A stretch of DNA of 64,000 nucleotides from Solirubrobacter taibaiensis (lineage in GTDB: Bacteria; Actinomycetota; Thermoleophilia; Solirubrobacterales; Solirubrobacteraceae), in NCBI GenBank assembly GCA_027587225.1, contig JAPDDQ010000033.1, positions 1 to 64,000 on the forward strand, given 5' to 3'. Each line of letters starts with the position of its first letter. Within the stretch, counting starts at the first letter, position 1. This document shows, in pieces, positions 1-8,914 of the stretch. A program made the translations under genes and the position numbers. The notes under the pieces are model-generated. The model searched no databases. It saw only the letters and a list, made by a program, of their open reading frames with translations, and had not been told where the DNA came from.

Positions 1-120
1 CCGTGCCGCCGTGCCGCCGTGCCGCCGTGCCGCCGCGTTGCCGCGCCGCCATACCGCTGCGTTGCCGCACCGCCGCACCGACGCGCCGCCGTGCCGCCGT
101 GCCGCCGGGCCGCCCGCGGC
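1..120. repeat. Degenerate 8-bp tandem repeat (GCCGCCGT)
   Basis: The first 120 bases are built from GCCGCCGT units: an opening run of about four, a decayed middle with GTTGCCGC-type variants, and a second run of three near 88-110. It lies 3' of the protease gene on the minus strand and may begin before the window. Both strands read as Arg/Pro/Ala-rich frames, so ORFs over it are composition artefacts. No function can be assigned. Confidence 0.7.
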
Positions 121-1092
121 TCAGTCGACGGTGACGGTGCGGTGGACGAGCCGCTTGCTCTTCAGCGCCGAGGCGGCGCTCGCAGTGGCGCAGTCGCCGA
201 ACCACTGGTCGCGCGTGCCGCGCCACCACTCGCCGGCGCCGAGAACCTCGTCGAGGGGGGAGTTCGCGCAGCGGGACTGATGCTGCTTGTTGCCGGCCAT
301 GTGGCCGAGCTCGTGGAGCAGGACGCTCTCGAGGTCGATCTCGGACAGGCCTGGGTAGCTCGGGCCCGCGGCCCAGGTCTCGCCGGCGCGGAGCGCGAGG
401 TCGCGCTCGATCACGCGCCCATTGCGCAGATAGTCGGTCTGCACACCCAGCGTTCCGCTCGGCACGGACGTCGAGAACCCGGCGACGCTGCGCCCGTCCT
501 GAACGCCGGCGACGATCTTGGTGGTCGTGCCCGCCTTCAGGCCCCAGCGCTTGGCTGTGGTCTTCGCGAGGGTCTTGAAACGCGTCTTGGACAGCGACGC
601 CGGCAGGTTCGCGGTCGAGACGAGGAAGCTCGCCGAGCCCTTCTTGCCGAACTTCGGATACAGATTGCCGCGTCCACGCTCGGCGGCCGGCAGCGTCACC
701 GTGAGCTGACGGACGGGTCCGATCGGCCGGTCGTCGCCCTCGCCGGAAACGTACGCCTGCCAGTAGTAGCGCCCCGGACGCTGCCGCAGGATCGACGCGT
801 TCGGCACGCTCCAGACCTGCAGATCCTCGAGCGCCTGTTTGGCGGGCTCGTCGAGCCAGCTGCCCTCAGGCCCGGTCAGCAGCCCGTCCTCGTCGACCAG
901 GTTGCCGCCGGACACGCGCACGACCACGCTGCTCTCGGGCGCGTCGGTCCGCACCGCGAACATCAGCGGGGCGCCGCGCGAGATGGATGCGGCCGGAGCC
1001 TCGTACGCGAGCTCGACGGCGGAAGCAGAGGCGGGGAACGCGAGCAGCGCGAGACCGAAGGAGGCGAGGACGGAACGCATCTCAATACGCAT
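121..1092 (-). CDS. Secreted zinc-metalloprotease-like protein
   Basis: A 323-residue protein with an N-terminal signal peptide; a second ATG at 1080 starts directly at the hydrophobic segment, and cleavage after an ASASA run is likely. The middle is beta-rich with no domain I can name. Near residue 265 the protein has HELGHMAG followed by NKQH. This is a zincin HExxH active site, with a third histidine one residue later than in the metzincin pattern HExxHxxGxxH. It is probably an exported metallopeptidase of matrixin-like type. It is transcribed divergently from tlyA, 39 bp away. Substrate unknown; the protease call rests on the motif and the export signal. Confidence 0.6.
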   Translation of the reverse strand: MRIEMRSVLASFGLALLAFPASASAVELAYEAPAASISRGAPLMFAVRTDAPESSVVVRVSGGNLVDEDGLLTGPEGSWLDEPAKQALEDLQVWSVPNASILRQRPGRYYWQAYVSGEGDDRPIGPVRQLTVTLPAAERGRGNLYPKFGKKGSASFLVSTANLPASLSKTRFKTLAKTTAKRWGLKAGTTTKIVAGVQDGRSVAGFSTSVPSGTLGVQTDYLRNGRVIERDLALRAGETWAAGPSYPGLSEIDLESVLLHELGHMAGNKQHQSRCANSPLDEVLGAGEWWRGTRDQWFGDCATASAASALKSKRLVHRTVTVD

Positions 1093-1131
1093 CGGTCGCC
1101 CGTCGGGCCGGCTTGAGTACCGTTTCTACCC

Positions 1132-1896
1132 GTGCCCCGCGTCCGTCTGGACTCTTTGCTCGCGGAACGCGGACTGTTCGAATCACGAACGCGCGCTGCC
1201 GCAGCCGTGATCGCCGGCGATGTCCACATCGGCGCCGGCCGTCGCCGCGCCGAAAAACCCGGCCAGCTCGTCGACCCCGAGGTGGAGCTGGAGGTCAAGG
1301 GTCCGCCGCCGTACGTCTCGCGCGGCGGCGTGAAGCTCGCGAACGCCCTCGACACGCTCAAAGTGCCCGTCGAGGGCCGGATGGCGCTCGACGTCGGCGC
1401 TTCGACCGGCGGCTTCACGGACTGCCTGCTCCAGCGCGGCGCCGCCCACGTCATCGCCCTCGACGTCGCGTACGGCGAGCTCGACTGGCGCATCCGCGAG
1501 CACGAGCGCGTGACCGTGATCGAACGCACGAACGCCCGCTCCATCACCCCCGAAGACCTGCCGTACGCGCCGGACCTGATCGTCAGCGACGTGTCGTTCA
1601 TCTCGCTGACCAAGGTCCTCCCGGCCGTGCTCGCCACCGCGGGACCGACGTTCGACTGCCTCGCGATGGTCAAGCCGCAGTTCGAGGTGGGCAAGGACCG
1701 GATCGGCAAGGGCGGCGTGGTGCGTGACCTCGAGCTGCGCCGCGAAGCCGTCCGGACCGTGGCGGCCTCCGTCGACGCAACCGTGATGGGCAGCGCCCCT
1801 TCGGCGCTCGCAGGCCCGTCCGGTAACCGCGAGACCTTCCTGTGGCTCGCCGAGCCGGGGCGGCCGGGCGCGGTCGAGGAGGTGGACGCCTGGTGA
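1132..1896 (+). CDS. tlyA: TlyA family rRNA 2'-O-methyltransferase (hemolysin-like)
   Basis: A 254-residue protein of normal TlyA length. Residues 1-60 form an S4 RNA-binding domain. From about 62 the sequence SRGGVKL and then LDVGASTGGFTDCLLQRGA mark the FtsJ-like Rossmann methyltransferase fold and its SAM-binding loop. VKPQFEVG near 180 is a further family hallmark. In mycobacteria TlyA methylates 16S and 23S rRNA cytidines and sets capreomycin sensitivity; the same activity is inferred here. It is the first gene of a tlyA-nadK-recN run, and its stop overlaps the nadK GTG. Confidence 0.93.
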   Translation: MPRVRLDSLLAERGLFESRTRAAAAVIAGDVHIGAGRRRAEKPGQLVDPEVELEVKGPPPYVSRGGVKLANALDTLKVPVEGRMALDVGASTGGFTDCLLQRGAAHVIALDVAYGELDWRIREHERVTVIERTNARSITPEDLPYAPDLIVSDVSFISLTKVLPAVLATAGPTFDCLAMVKPQFEVGKDRIGKGGVVRDLELRREAVRTVAASVDATVMGSAPSALAGPSGNRETFLWLAEPGRPGAVEEVDAW

Positions 1897-2738
1897 TCGC
1901 CGCGCTGTTCACCCACCGCCGCCAGAGCGATACGCACGCCGCCGTCGGGCTGCTGTTGGAGATCGCCCGCCGCCGACGGATCACGATGCGCCTGACCCCC
2001 GACGAGGCCCGCAAGCACCAGATCGAGACCGCACCGTTCATCGAGATCACCGACGACCCGGGCGACGCGATCGACCTCGTGATCGTCCTCGGCGGCGACG
2101 GCACGATCCTCACCGCCCTGCGCCGATACGCCGACACCGGCGTGCCGGTGTTCGCCGTCAACTATGGCGAGGTCGGCTTCCTGGCCACGATCGACCCCGA
2201 CACGCTCGCCGACGACTTCGAGCGTGCCTTCTCCGGCGAGTTCGACACGATCCAGCTCCCGACGATCTCCGTCGGGCGCCCCGAGGGCACCTGGAGCGCG
2301 CTGAACGACATCTCCGTGCACCGCAAGGCCGGCCTGCGCGTGGCCGATCTCGCGTATGCCCTCGCCGGCGAGGAGATCGGTCGCGTCCGCTGCGACGGGC
2401 TCGTGGTCGCGACCCCGCAGGGCTCGACGGGCTACAACCTCGCCAACGGCGGCCCCGTGCTGGCCTGGGGCGTCGAGGGCTACGTCGTGTCCTTCATCGC
2501 CCCGCATTCGCTCACGGCCCGTGCGCTGGTCGTCGCTCCGGGGGACGAGCTCACGATCAACAACGCGTCGCGTGAGGAACCCGTCGAGGTGCACGTCGAC
2601 GGCCGCCCGACGCTCGAGCTGTCGCCCGGCGAGGACATCCACGTCGCGTTCGGCCTCACGCACGGCACGCTGGCGCAGCTTCCGGGCGCAAGCTTCTACC
2701 ACCGCTTGCGCGAACGCTTCGGCCGCCTGGCGCGTTAG
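1893..2738 (+). CDS. nadK: NAD kinase
   Basis: ATP- or polyphosphate-dependent phosphorylation of NAD to NADP. The diagnostic GGDGT motif is at residues 67-71, followed by the conserved block VVATPQGSTGYNLANGGP and a C-terminal HVDG region. I chose GTG 1893 (281 residues), not the ATG at 1842, because GTG overlaps the tlyA stop and follows a GAGGAGGTGG ribosome-binding site. The upstream extension is low-complexity Arg/Gly and would lie inside tlyA. Translational coupling to tlyA is likely. The tlyA-nadK-recN order is common in Actinomycetota. Confidence 0.93.
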   Translation: MIAALFTHRRQSDTHAAVGLLLEIARRRRITMRLTPDEARKHQIETAPFIEITDDPGDAIDLVIVLGGDGTILTALRRYADTGVPVFAVNYGEVGFLATIDPDTLADDFERAFSGEFDTIQLPTISVGRPEGTWSALNDISVHRKAGLRVADLAYALAGEEIGRVRCDGLVVATPQGSTGYNLANGGPVLAWGVEGYVVSFIAPHSLTARALVVAPGDELTINNASREEPVEVHVDGRPTLELSPGEDIHVAFGLTHGTLAQLPGASFYHRLRERFGRLAR

Positions 2739-2871
2739 GAACGCGAGCAAGTTCATGGCCGCCAGTCTGGCCGAGAAATTGCAACGTGTCTGTTCCAAAA
2801 GTGTGCCAATTCTGTAACAACTGACGCGCTTCGCGGGCGATCTGTCCAGCCCCGCTGGTAGACCCCTCGAC

Positions 2872-4533
2872 GTGCTTCACGAACTGCGCGTCGAGAATCT
2901 CCTCCTGATCGAGCGGGCCGAGCTGTGCCTCGGTCCGGGCTTGAATGTGCTCACGGGGGAGACGGGCGCGGGCAAGACGGTGCTCGCGCATGCGCTGGAT
3001 CTGCTGCTCGGCGGCAAGCCGCGGTCGGGCATCGTGCGCCCCGGCGCCGCGGAGGCGTACGTCGAAGGCGTGTTCTCGCTGCCGGAGGAACTGCGGGCGC
3101 TACTGGGCGACCGGATCGCGGAGGATGCCGAGGAGCTCGTGCTCGCGCGGCGCGTGAGCGCCGAGGGCCGGACACGGGCCTACCTGGGCGGGCGCAGCGC
3201 CACAGCGGCCGATCTGCGCGAGGCGGGCACGGCGCTGCTGTCGTTCTACGGCCAGCACGAGAGCCGCAAGCTGATGCTGCACTCGGCGCAGCTCGAGATC
3301 CTCGACGGCTTCGCCGGCGCTGAGCAGTCCGGCCGCCGCGAGGCCTACCGCGAGGTCTATGTGCGCGAACGAGGGCTCGGCGAGCGCCTGCACGTGCTCC
3401 ACGAGCGCGCCGGGGCGCGTGATCGTGAGCTGGACCTGCTCGAGTGGGAGCTGGGGGAGATCGACCGCGCCGAGCCGAGCGAAGACGAAGAAGTCGCGCT
3501 CGAGGCCGAGCGCAGCCGCCTCCGGCACGTCGAGGCGCTCCGCGGGGCGGCAGCGGCCGGTTCGGGCGTGCTCGCCGGCGACGAGGACGGCACCGGCGGA
3601 GCGGCGGTGGCTCTCGCCGCGGCGGCGCAGGCGATGGACGGCGTCGTCGGCGTGGACGAGGATCTGGACGCGATCGGCGTCCGCGTGCGGGCGCTCGCAA
3701 TCGAGGCCGAGGACCTGCTGCACGATCTCCACCGCTACGTGGAGGGCGTGGAGGCGGCGCCCGGCCGGCTGGACGAGGTCGAGGAGCGGCTGTCGCTGCT
3801 CGAGCGCCTGAAGCGCAAGCACGGCGGCACGATCGCGGCGGTGCTGGCCTATGCCGAGCAGTGCCGCGCCCGCCGGGACGAGCTCGTCGGCGCCGAGGAG
3901 GCGATCGAGGAGGTCGAGGCGGAGCTGGCCGTGGTGCGCGCGGAGCTCGAGCAGCGCGCACGCGCCCTCAGCGCCGCCCGCGAGGCGGCCGGCGTGGCGC
4001 TGGCCGAAGCCGTGCGGGACCGGCTCGGCGCGCTGGCCATGGAGGGCGCCGAGTTCACCGCCGCGCTCGCACCGCGCGAATACGCGCCCAGCGGCGCCGA
4101 CGAGGTGGACTTCCTGATCGCGCCCAACCCCGGTGTGCCCGCCGGTCCATTGCGCGAGATCGCGTCCGGCGGTGAGCTTTCGCGCGTGATGCTCGCGCTG
4201 ATGGGTGCCGCGGCCGAGGCCGGGCCGGCGACGCTCGTGTTCGACGAGGTCGATGCCGGCATCGGCGGCGTCACGGCCCGCGCCGTGGGCGAGCAGCTGC
4301 GCGAGCTGGCGGCCGGCCGTCAGGTCATCTGCATCACGCATCTGCCCCAGATCGCGTCGCTGGCGGATCGCCACTTCACGATCGTCAAGGACACGTCGGG
4401 CGAGACCGCACGCACGACCGTCACCGAGCTGCGCAAGCCGGAGGTGGTCGGGGAGATCGTCCGGATGCTGGGCGCCGACCGTGAGGATGCCGCCGCGCGA
4501 CGGCACGCGAAAGAGCTGCTCAAGGCCGCATGA
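2872..4533 (+). CDS. recN: DNA repair ATPase RecN
   Basis: A 553-residue SMC-like protein for double-strand break repair. Walker A (GETGAGKT) is near residue 30, a long Ala/Glu-rich coiled coil spans about 150-380, the ABC signature SGGELSRVMLAL is near 430 and Walker B (LVFDEVDAGIGG) near 455, followed by an H-loop (CITHLPQIA). It starts at GTG 2872. The 133 bp upstream are relatively AT-rich and probably hold a promoter, but I see no CGAAC-N4-GTTCG LexA box there, so SOS control is not evident. Confidence 0.95.
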   Translation: MLHELRVENLLLIERAELCLGPGLNVLTGETGAGKTVLAHALDLLLGGKPRSGIVRPGAAEAYVEGVFSLPEELRALLGDRIAEDAEELVLARRVSAEGRTRAYLGGRSATAADLREAGTALLSFYGQHESRKLMLHSAQLEILDGFAGAEQSGRREAYREVYVRERGLGERLHVLHERAGARDRELDLLEWELGEIDRAEPSEDEEVALEAERSRLRHVEALRGAAAAGSGVLAGDEDGTGGAAVALAAAAQAMDGVVGVDEDLDAIGVRVRALAIEAEDLLHDLHRYVEGVEAAPGRLDEVEERLSLLERLKRKHGGTIAAVLAYAEQCRARRDELVGAEEAIEEVEAELAVVRAELEQRARALSAAREAAGVALAEAVRDRLGALAMEGAEFTAALAPREYAPSGADEVDFLIAPNPGVPAGPLREIASGGELSRVMLALMGAAAEAGPATLVFDEVDAGIGGVTARAVGEQLRELAAGRQVICITHLPQIASLADRHFTIVKDTSGETARTTVTELRKPEVVGEIVRMLGADREDAAARRHAKELLKAA

Positions 4534-4592
4534 CCGACGACCGCCGCACGCCGTCCTATCCTCTTGGAGGCGACATAAGGAGACTTTCTGCA

Positions 4593-6269
4593 ATGCCCGA
4601 TCCCAGGCCACGAACCCGCTACATCTTTGTCACAGGGGGAGTGGTCTCTTCTCTTGGGAAGGGCATTGCTGCCGCCTCCATCGGCCGTCTGCTCGTCTCG
4701 CGCGGGCTGAAGGTGGCCATCCAGAAGTTCGATCCGTACATCAACGTCGATCCCGGCACGATGTCGCCGTTCCAGCACGGCGAGGTCTTCGTCACTGAAG
4801 ACGGCGCGGAGACGGACCTGGATCTCGGCCACTACGAGCGCTACACGGACTCGAACGCCTCGCGGGCGTCGAACGTCACGGCCGGCGCGATCTACAACTC
4901 CGTCATCCGCAAAGAGCGCCGCGGCGACTACCTCGGCGGCACGGTGCAGGTCGTCCCCCACATCACGGACGAGATCAAGCACCGGATCCGGCTGATCGGC
5001 GAGACGCAGGACGTCGACGTCGTCATCACCGAGATCGGCGGCACGGTGGGCGACATCGAGTCGCTGCCGTTCCTGGAGGCCATCCGTCAGTTCCCGGTGG
5101 ACGTCGGCCGGCGCAACACGATGTTCATCCATCTCACGCTGGTGCCGTACATCGGCCATGCGGGTGAGCTCAAGACGAAGCCGACGCAGCACTCGGTCAA
5201 CGAGCTGCGCCGCATCGGTATCGCGCCGGACATGCTGATCTGCCGGTCTGAGGGCGGGCTGCCGCAGGACGTGCGCAAGAAGATCGCGCTGTTCGCGTCG
5301 CTGCCGCCCGAGGCGATCGTGTCCGGGCAGGACGTCGACAACATCTACAAGATCCCGCTCTACTACCGCAACGAGGGCGTGGACACCTTCATCCTCGAGC
5401 ACTTCGGGCTCGAGGCCGGCCCGCCGGAGCTCAGTGGCTGGGAGCGGCTGGTCAGTCAGGCCACGGAGGCGCAGAGCAGTCCGCCGGTGAAGATCGCGCT
5501 CGTCGGCAAGTACGTGCAGCTCGAAGACGCCTACCTGTCGGTGGTCGAGGCGCTGCGCCACTCGGGCTTCCAGCTCGGCCGCGGCATCGCCATCGACTGG
5601 GTGGACTCCGAGACGCTGGACGACGGCGAGGTCCGCGCGCGGCTCGCCAACGCGGACGGCATCCTCATCCCCGGCGGCTTCGGCGTGCGCGGGATCGAGG
5701 GCAAGATCACCGCGGCCCGGATCGCCCGCGAGCAGAAGATCCCGTTCCTGGGCATCTGCCTCGGCATGCAGATGGCGGTGGCCGACTTCGCGCGCCACGT
5801 CGTCGGCATGGACGGCGCGAACTCCACGGAGTTCGATCCCGAGACGCCGTATCCCGTGATCGACCTGCTGCCTGAGCAGAAGGAAGTCGCGGACATGGGC
5901 GGCACGATGCGTCTGGGCGCCGACCCGATCAAGCTGCACCCGAACACGCGGGCACGGGAGATCTACGGCGAGGCCGTGATCTACGAGCGTCACCGCCACC
6001 GCTACGAGGTCAACAACTTCCTGCGCAAGCGGATCGAGGCCGGCGGGCTCGTGTGCTCGGGCACGTCGCCGGACGAGCGCCTCGTCGAGATCATCGAGAT
6101 TCCGGACCATCCGTTCTTCGTCGCGTCCCAGTACCACCCCGAGTTCAAGTCGCGCCCGGAGCGTCCGGCGCCGCTGTTCCGGGACTTCGTCGCCGCCGCG
6201 CTCGGCCGTGCCGAGGAGCTGCGCCCGGATGAGCTCGCCTCGAGCGAGGAACCGGCCGCCGCGCGGTGA
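4593..6269 (+). CDS. pyrG: CTP synthase
   Basis: Glutamine-dependent amination of UTP to CTP. The 558-residue protein begins MPDPRPRTRYIFVTGG; the conserved VSSLGKG P-loop follows at once, so ATG 4593, preceded by AAGGAGA at about 4577, is the right start. The synthase domain covers about 1-270. The C-terminal class I glutamine amidotransferase domain has GICLGMQ with the nucleophilic cysteine and YHPEF with the catalytic His/Glu. The first 20 codons use T- and A-ending codons unlike the rest of the gene. The stop overlaps the next GTG. Confidence 0.96.
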   Translation: MPDPRPRTRYIFVTGGVVSSLGKGIAAASIGRLLVSRGLKVAIQKFDPYINVDPGTMSPFQHGEVFVTEDGAETDLDLGHYERYTDSNASRASNVTAGAIYNSVIRKERRGDYLGGTVQVVPHITDEIKHRIRLIGETQDVDVVITEIGGTVGDIESLPFLEAIRQFPVDVGRRNTMFIHLTLVPYIGHAGELKTKPTQHSVNELRRIGIAPDMLICRSEGGLPQDVRKKIALFASLPPEAIVSGQDVDNIYKIPLYYRNEGVDTFILEHFGLEAGPPELSGWERLVSQATEAQSSPPVKIALVGKYVQLEDAYLSVVEALRHSGFQLGRGIAIDWVDSETLDDGEVRARLANADGILIPGGFGVRGIEGKITAARIAREQKIPFLGICLGMQMAVADFARHVVGMDGANSTEFDPETPYPVIDLLPEQKEVADMGGTMRLGADPIKLHPNTRAREIYGEAVIYERHRHRYEVNNFLRKRIEAGGLVCSGTSPDERLVEIIEIPDHPFFVASQYHPEFKSRPERPAPLFRDFVAAALGRAEELRPDELASSEEPAAAR

Positions 6270-7372
6270 GGCCCGCGAGCGAGGCGGAGAAAGCCCGGCT
6301 CAACGACACCTTCGTAGCTCTCTGCCGCATCCTCTCCCCGTCGGGGGAGGAAGCGGCCTGCGCGGACCACGTCGAGCGTGAGCTGCGCGGGATGGGCCTG
6401 GAAGTCACGCGCGACGCAGCCGGGAACCTGATGGCCCGGCTGCGCGGCCGCGGCGAGCGGACGATCCTCCTGTGCGCGCACCTGGACACGGTGCCCGCGC
6501 ATGCGCCGATCGAGCCGGTCCTGGTCGACGGTGCGTGGGAGAACGAGCACGACGGCATCCTCGGCGCCGACAACAAGGCGGCGGTGGCGATGCTGCTCGA
6601 ACTCGCCCGGCGCTGCAGTGTGGAGGGCTCGCCGGTCGGCGTGGAGCTCGTGTTCACGGTCGAGGAGGAGATCGGCCTGCTCGGCGCCAAGCGGTTCGAC
6701 GCGAAGCAACTGCAGGCCGAGTTCGGGTACGTCTTCGACCACGCGACCGCGATCGGCGAGATCGTCACCTCGTCGCCGACGCTGTACCGGATCGAGGCGC
6801 ACTTCCTCGGCAAGTCCGCGCACGCCGGCCTGCGCCCGGAGGAGGGCCACTCGGCGATCCTCGCCGCGGCCCACGCCGCCGCCCACATGCCGCACGGCCG
6901 GATCGATCCGGAGACGACGGCGAACCTCGGCTACTTCCACGGTGGAGTCGAGTCCACGAACGTCGTCGCCGAGCGTGCCCGGCTGCTCGCGGAGGTCCGC
7001 TCGGTGGACCCCGACAAGGCCGAGGGCGTGCTCGCGGGCATGATCGACGCGCTCAGCGACGGCGCCAGCCACGGCGGCTGCGACGTGGACGTGATCACGG
7101 AGAAGCAGGTCGTGGGCTACCGCCAGAAGCCGTCATCGCCGGCGGTCGTCGCCGCCGAGGCGGCGTTGCGGGCGCACGGCTACGAGCCGAAGCGCATCGC
7201 CACGGGTGGCGCGTCGGACGCCAATGTCTTCGAGGCGGCCGGCATCCCGTGTGTGAACGTCGCCAACGGCACACAGCACAACCACGAGCCCACCGAGCGC
7301 GTCACCCAGTACGCGCTCGAGGCGATGCTCGACATCGGATTGACACTTCTGGAGGAGGCTGCGGCCGCATGA
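6266..7372 (+). CDS. M20 family metallopeptidase (peptidase T-like)
   Basis: A 368-residue cytoplasmic zinc aminopeptidase of the PepT/M20 group, cleaving short peptides. Metal ligands are visible in order: LCAHLDTVP (His), GADNKAA (Asp), the EEEIGLLGAK catalytic glutamates, VFDHAT (Asp) and NGTQHNHEPTE (His near the C-terminus). The dimerisation domain lies between about 180 and 290. GTG 6266 overlaps the pyrG stop, implying coupling. Exact substrate preference cannot be read from the sequence. Confidence 0.88.
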   Translation: MRPASEAEKARLNDTFVALCRILSPSGEEAACADHVERELRGMGLEVTRDAAGNLMARLRGRGERTILLCAHLDTVPAHAPIEPVLVDGAWENEHDGILGADNKAAVAMLLELARRCSVEGSPVGVELVFTVEEEIGLLGAKRFDAKQLQAEFGYVFDHATAIGEIVTSSPTLYRIEAHFLGKSAHAGLRPEEGHSAILAAAHAAAHMPHGRIDPETTANLGYFHGGVESTNVVAERARLLAEVRSVDPDKAEGVLAGMIDALSDGASHGGCDVDVITEKQVVGYRQKPSSPAVVAAEAALRAHGYEPKRIATGGASDANVFEAAGIPCVNVANGTQHNHEPTERVTQYALEAMLDIGLTLLEEAAAA

Positions 7373-7908
7373 GCTCACGCTTCGAACGGATCGCCAACGA
7401 GACGATCTTCGAAGGCAAGTTCTTCAACGTCGAGCGCGGCACGTTCCGCCACGAGGACGGGGCGGAGGTCAAGCGCGAGAACGTCACCCACCCGGGCGCG
7501 GTCGGCATCGTCGTGCTGGACGGCGACGACCTCATCTTCGTCCGCCAACCGCGTGAAGCCGTCGGCATCCCCGACCTGCTGGAGATCGTCGCCGGCAAGC
7601 TCGACGAGGAGGGCGAGGACCCGCTGGACACGGCCAAGCGCGAGCTCGCGGAAGAGGTCGGCAAGCAGGCCGCCGAGTGGGAGTCGCTCGGCTCGTTCCT
7701 GACGACGCCCGGCTTCACGAGCGAGGAGATCCACCTCTTCCTGGCGCAGGGCATCAGCGACGTCGACGAGCGCCCAGAGGTGGAGGAGGACGAGCGGATC
7801 GACGTCGAAACCCGCCCACTGAGCGATCTCGATGCCGTCCTCGCCGAGACGAAGGACTCCAAGACGCTGATCGCGCTCTACCGCTTCCGGGATCGCCTGA
7901 GAGGCTGA
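7369..7908 (+). CDS. Nudix hydrolase, probable ADP-ribose pyrophosphatase
   Basis: A 179-residue NudF/ADPRP-type protein; it likely hydrolyses ADP-ribose or related nucleoside diphosphate sugars. The Nudix box is GKLDEEGE...KRELAEEVG near residues 82-104. The REUxEE half is perfect, but there is one extra residue between the first Gly and the first Glu compared with the usual G-x5-E. The FTSEEIHLFLA segment after it is typical of ADPRPs. ATG 7369 overlaps the peptidase stop (ATGA), so it is translated as an operon with it. Confidence 0.88.
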   Translation: MSSRFERIANETIFEGKFFNVERGTFRHEDGAEVKRENVTHPGAVGIVVLDGDDLIFVRQPREAVGIPDLLEIVAGKLDEEGEDPLDTAKRELAEEVGKQAAEWESLGSFLTTPGFTSEEIHLFLAQGISDVDERPEVEEDERIDVETRPLSDLDAVLAETKDSKTLIALYRFRDRLRG

Positions 7909-7952
7909 TTGCAGGCGGAGGGCAACGCCGTCCGACCGCGAAGGGGTGAGCG

Positions 7953-8903
7953 ATGGCCGTCGCCGACGCTCCCTTTGCCACGCCTGCTGACACACAACCG
8001 TTCGAGCACCTCGTGCTCGACTTCCTCGCCTACCTCGAGTTCGAGCGCGGGCTCTCGCGCAACACGCTCGAGGCCTACCGCTCGGACCTGCTCCAGTACG
8101 GCTCGTACCTGAGCGGCCGCGACGCGCTCGCCGTCAACCACTCCGACCTGGCCGGTTTCGTCTCCAGCCTCGCCGCGGGTGACGGGGAGAAGCCGCCGGT
8201 CGCGCCGGCGACGCTGCAGCGCAAGGTCGCGTGCCTGCGCTCCTTCTACCGCCATCTCCGGCGGCAGGGCGAGCTGGAGACCGACCCGACCGCGAACCTG
8301 CGCGCCCCGAAGCAGAGCCGTCGGCTCCCGCACGTGCTGAGCCGTGACGAGGTCAGCAAGCTGCTCGAGCAGCCGCGGGGCACCGAGCCCGCGGCGCTGC
8401 GCGACCGCGCTCTGCTGGAGCTCATGTACGCCTGCGGGCTGCGCGCCTCGGAGGCGATCGATCTGGAGACCAACGACGTCGACCTCGAGATCGGCATCCT
8501 GCGCGCCCGCGGCAAGGGGTCCAAGGAGCGGATCGTGCCCGTCGGCTCGGCCGCGACCCGCGCCGTCAACGCCTATCTGGCCAAGGGGCGCGGGCGGCTC
8601 GTCGGCGACCGGCTCGAATCGAGCCTGTTCGTCAACCATCGCGGCGCCGGGCTCACCCGCCAGGGCCTGTACAAGATCGTGCAGCGCCACGCGGCCACCG
8701 CCGGTCTCGCCGAACGGATGAGCCCGCACACGCTGCGCCACACGTTCGCCACCCACCTGCTCGCGGGCGGGTGCGACCTGCGCAGCCTGCAGGAGATGCT
8801 CGGCCACGCGGACATCGCGACCACCCAGCTCTACACCCACCTGTCCGCGGACCGCCTCAAGGACGTCTACTTCGACGCCCACCCGCGGGCCAAGATGCGA
8901 TAA
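7953..8903 (+). CDS. xerD: Tyrosine recombinase XerD
   Basis: A 316-residue site-specific recombinase resolving chromosome dimers. An N-terminal SAM-like core-binding domain covers about 15-115 (FLAYLEFERGLSRNTLEAYR). The catalytic domain has Arg in CGLRASEAI, Lys in the GKGSKERIVP hairpin, SPHTLRHTFATHLL (HxxR) and LGHADIATTQLYTH with the nucleophilic Tyr. It matches XerD better than XerC by its position after a Nudix gene and by length; no mobile-element context is visible, which argues against an integron or phage integrase. Confidence 0.92.
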   Translation: MAVADAPFATPADTQPFEHLVLDFLAYLEFERGLSRNTLEAYRSDLLQYGSYLSGRDALAVNHSDLAGFVSSLAAGDGEKPPVAPATLQRKVACLRSFYRHLRRQGELETDPTANLRAPKQSRRLPHVLSRDEVSKLLEQPRGTEPAALRDRALLELMYACGLRASEAIDLETNDVDLEIGILRARGKGSKERIVPVGSAATRAVNAYLAKGRGRLVGDRLESSLFVNHRGAGLTRQGLYKIVQRHAATAGLAERMSPHTLRHTFATHLLAGGCDLRSLQEMLGHADIATTQLYTHLSADRLKDVYFDAHPRAKMR

Positions 8904-8914
8904 CACTCCTGCCC

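Noticed and set aside
1..120. Plus-strand ORFs across the GCCGCCGT repeat
   Set aside because: They consist of Arg/Pro/Ala repeats from the 8-bp unit and then run antisense through the protease gene.
2741..2756. GAAC-N8-GTTC dyad upstream of recN as a LexA box
   Set aside because: The spacing is 8 bases, not 4, and the second half overlaps unrelated sequence; it is not the CGAAC-N4-GTTCG operator seen at 21108.
7953..8903. XerD as part of an integrative element
   Set aside because: It sits among housekeeping genes with no direct repeats, excisionase or cargo; a chromosomal dimer-resolution role fits better.
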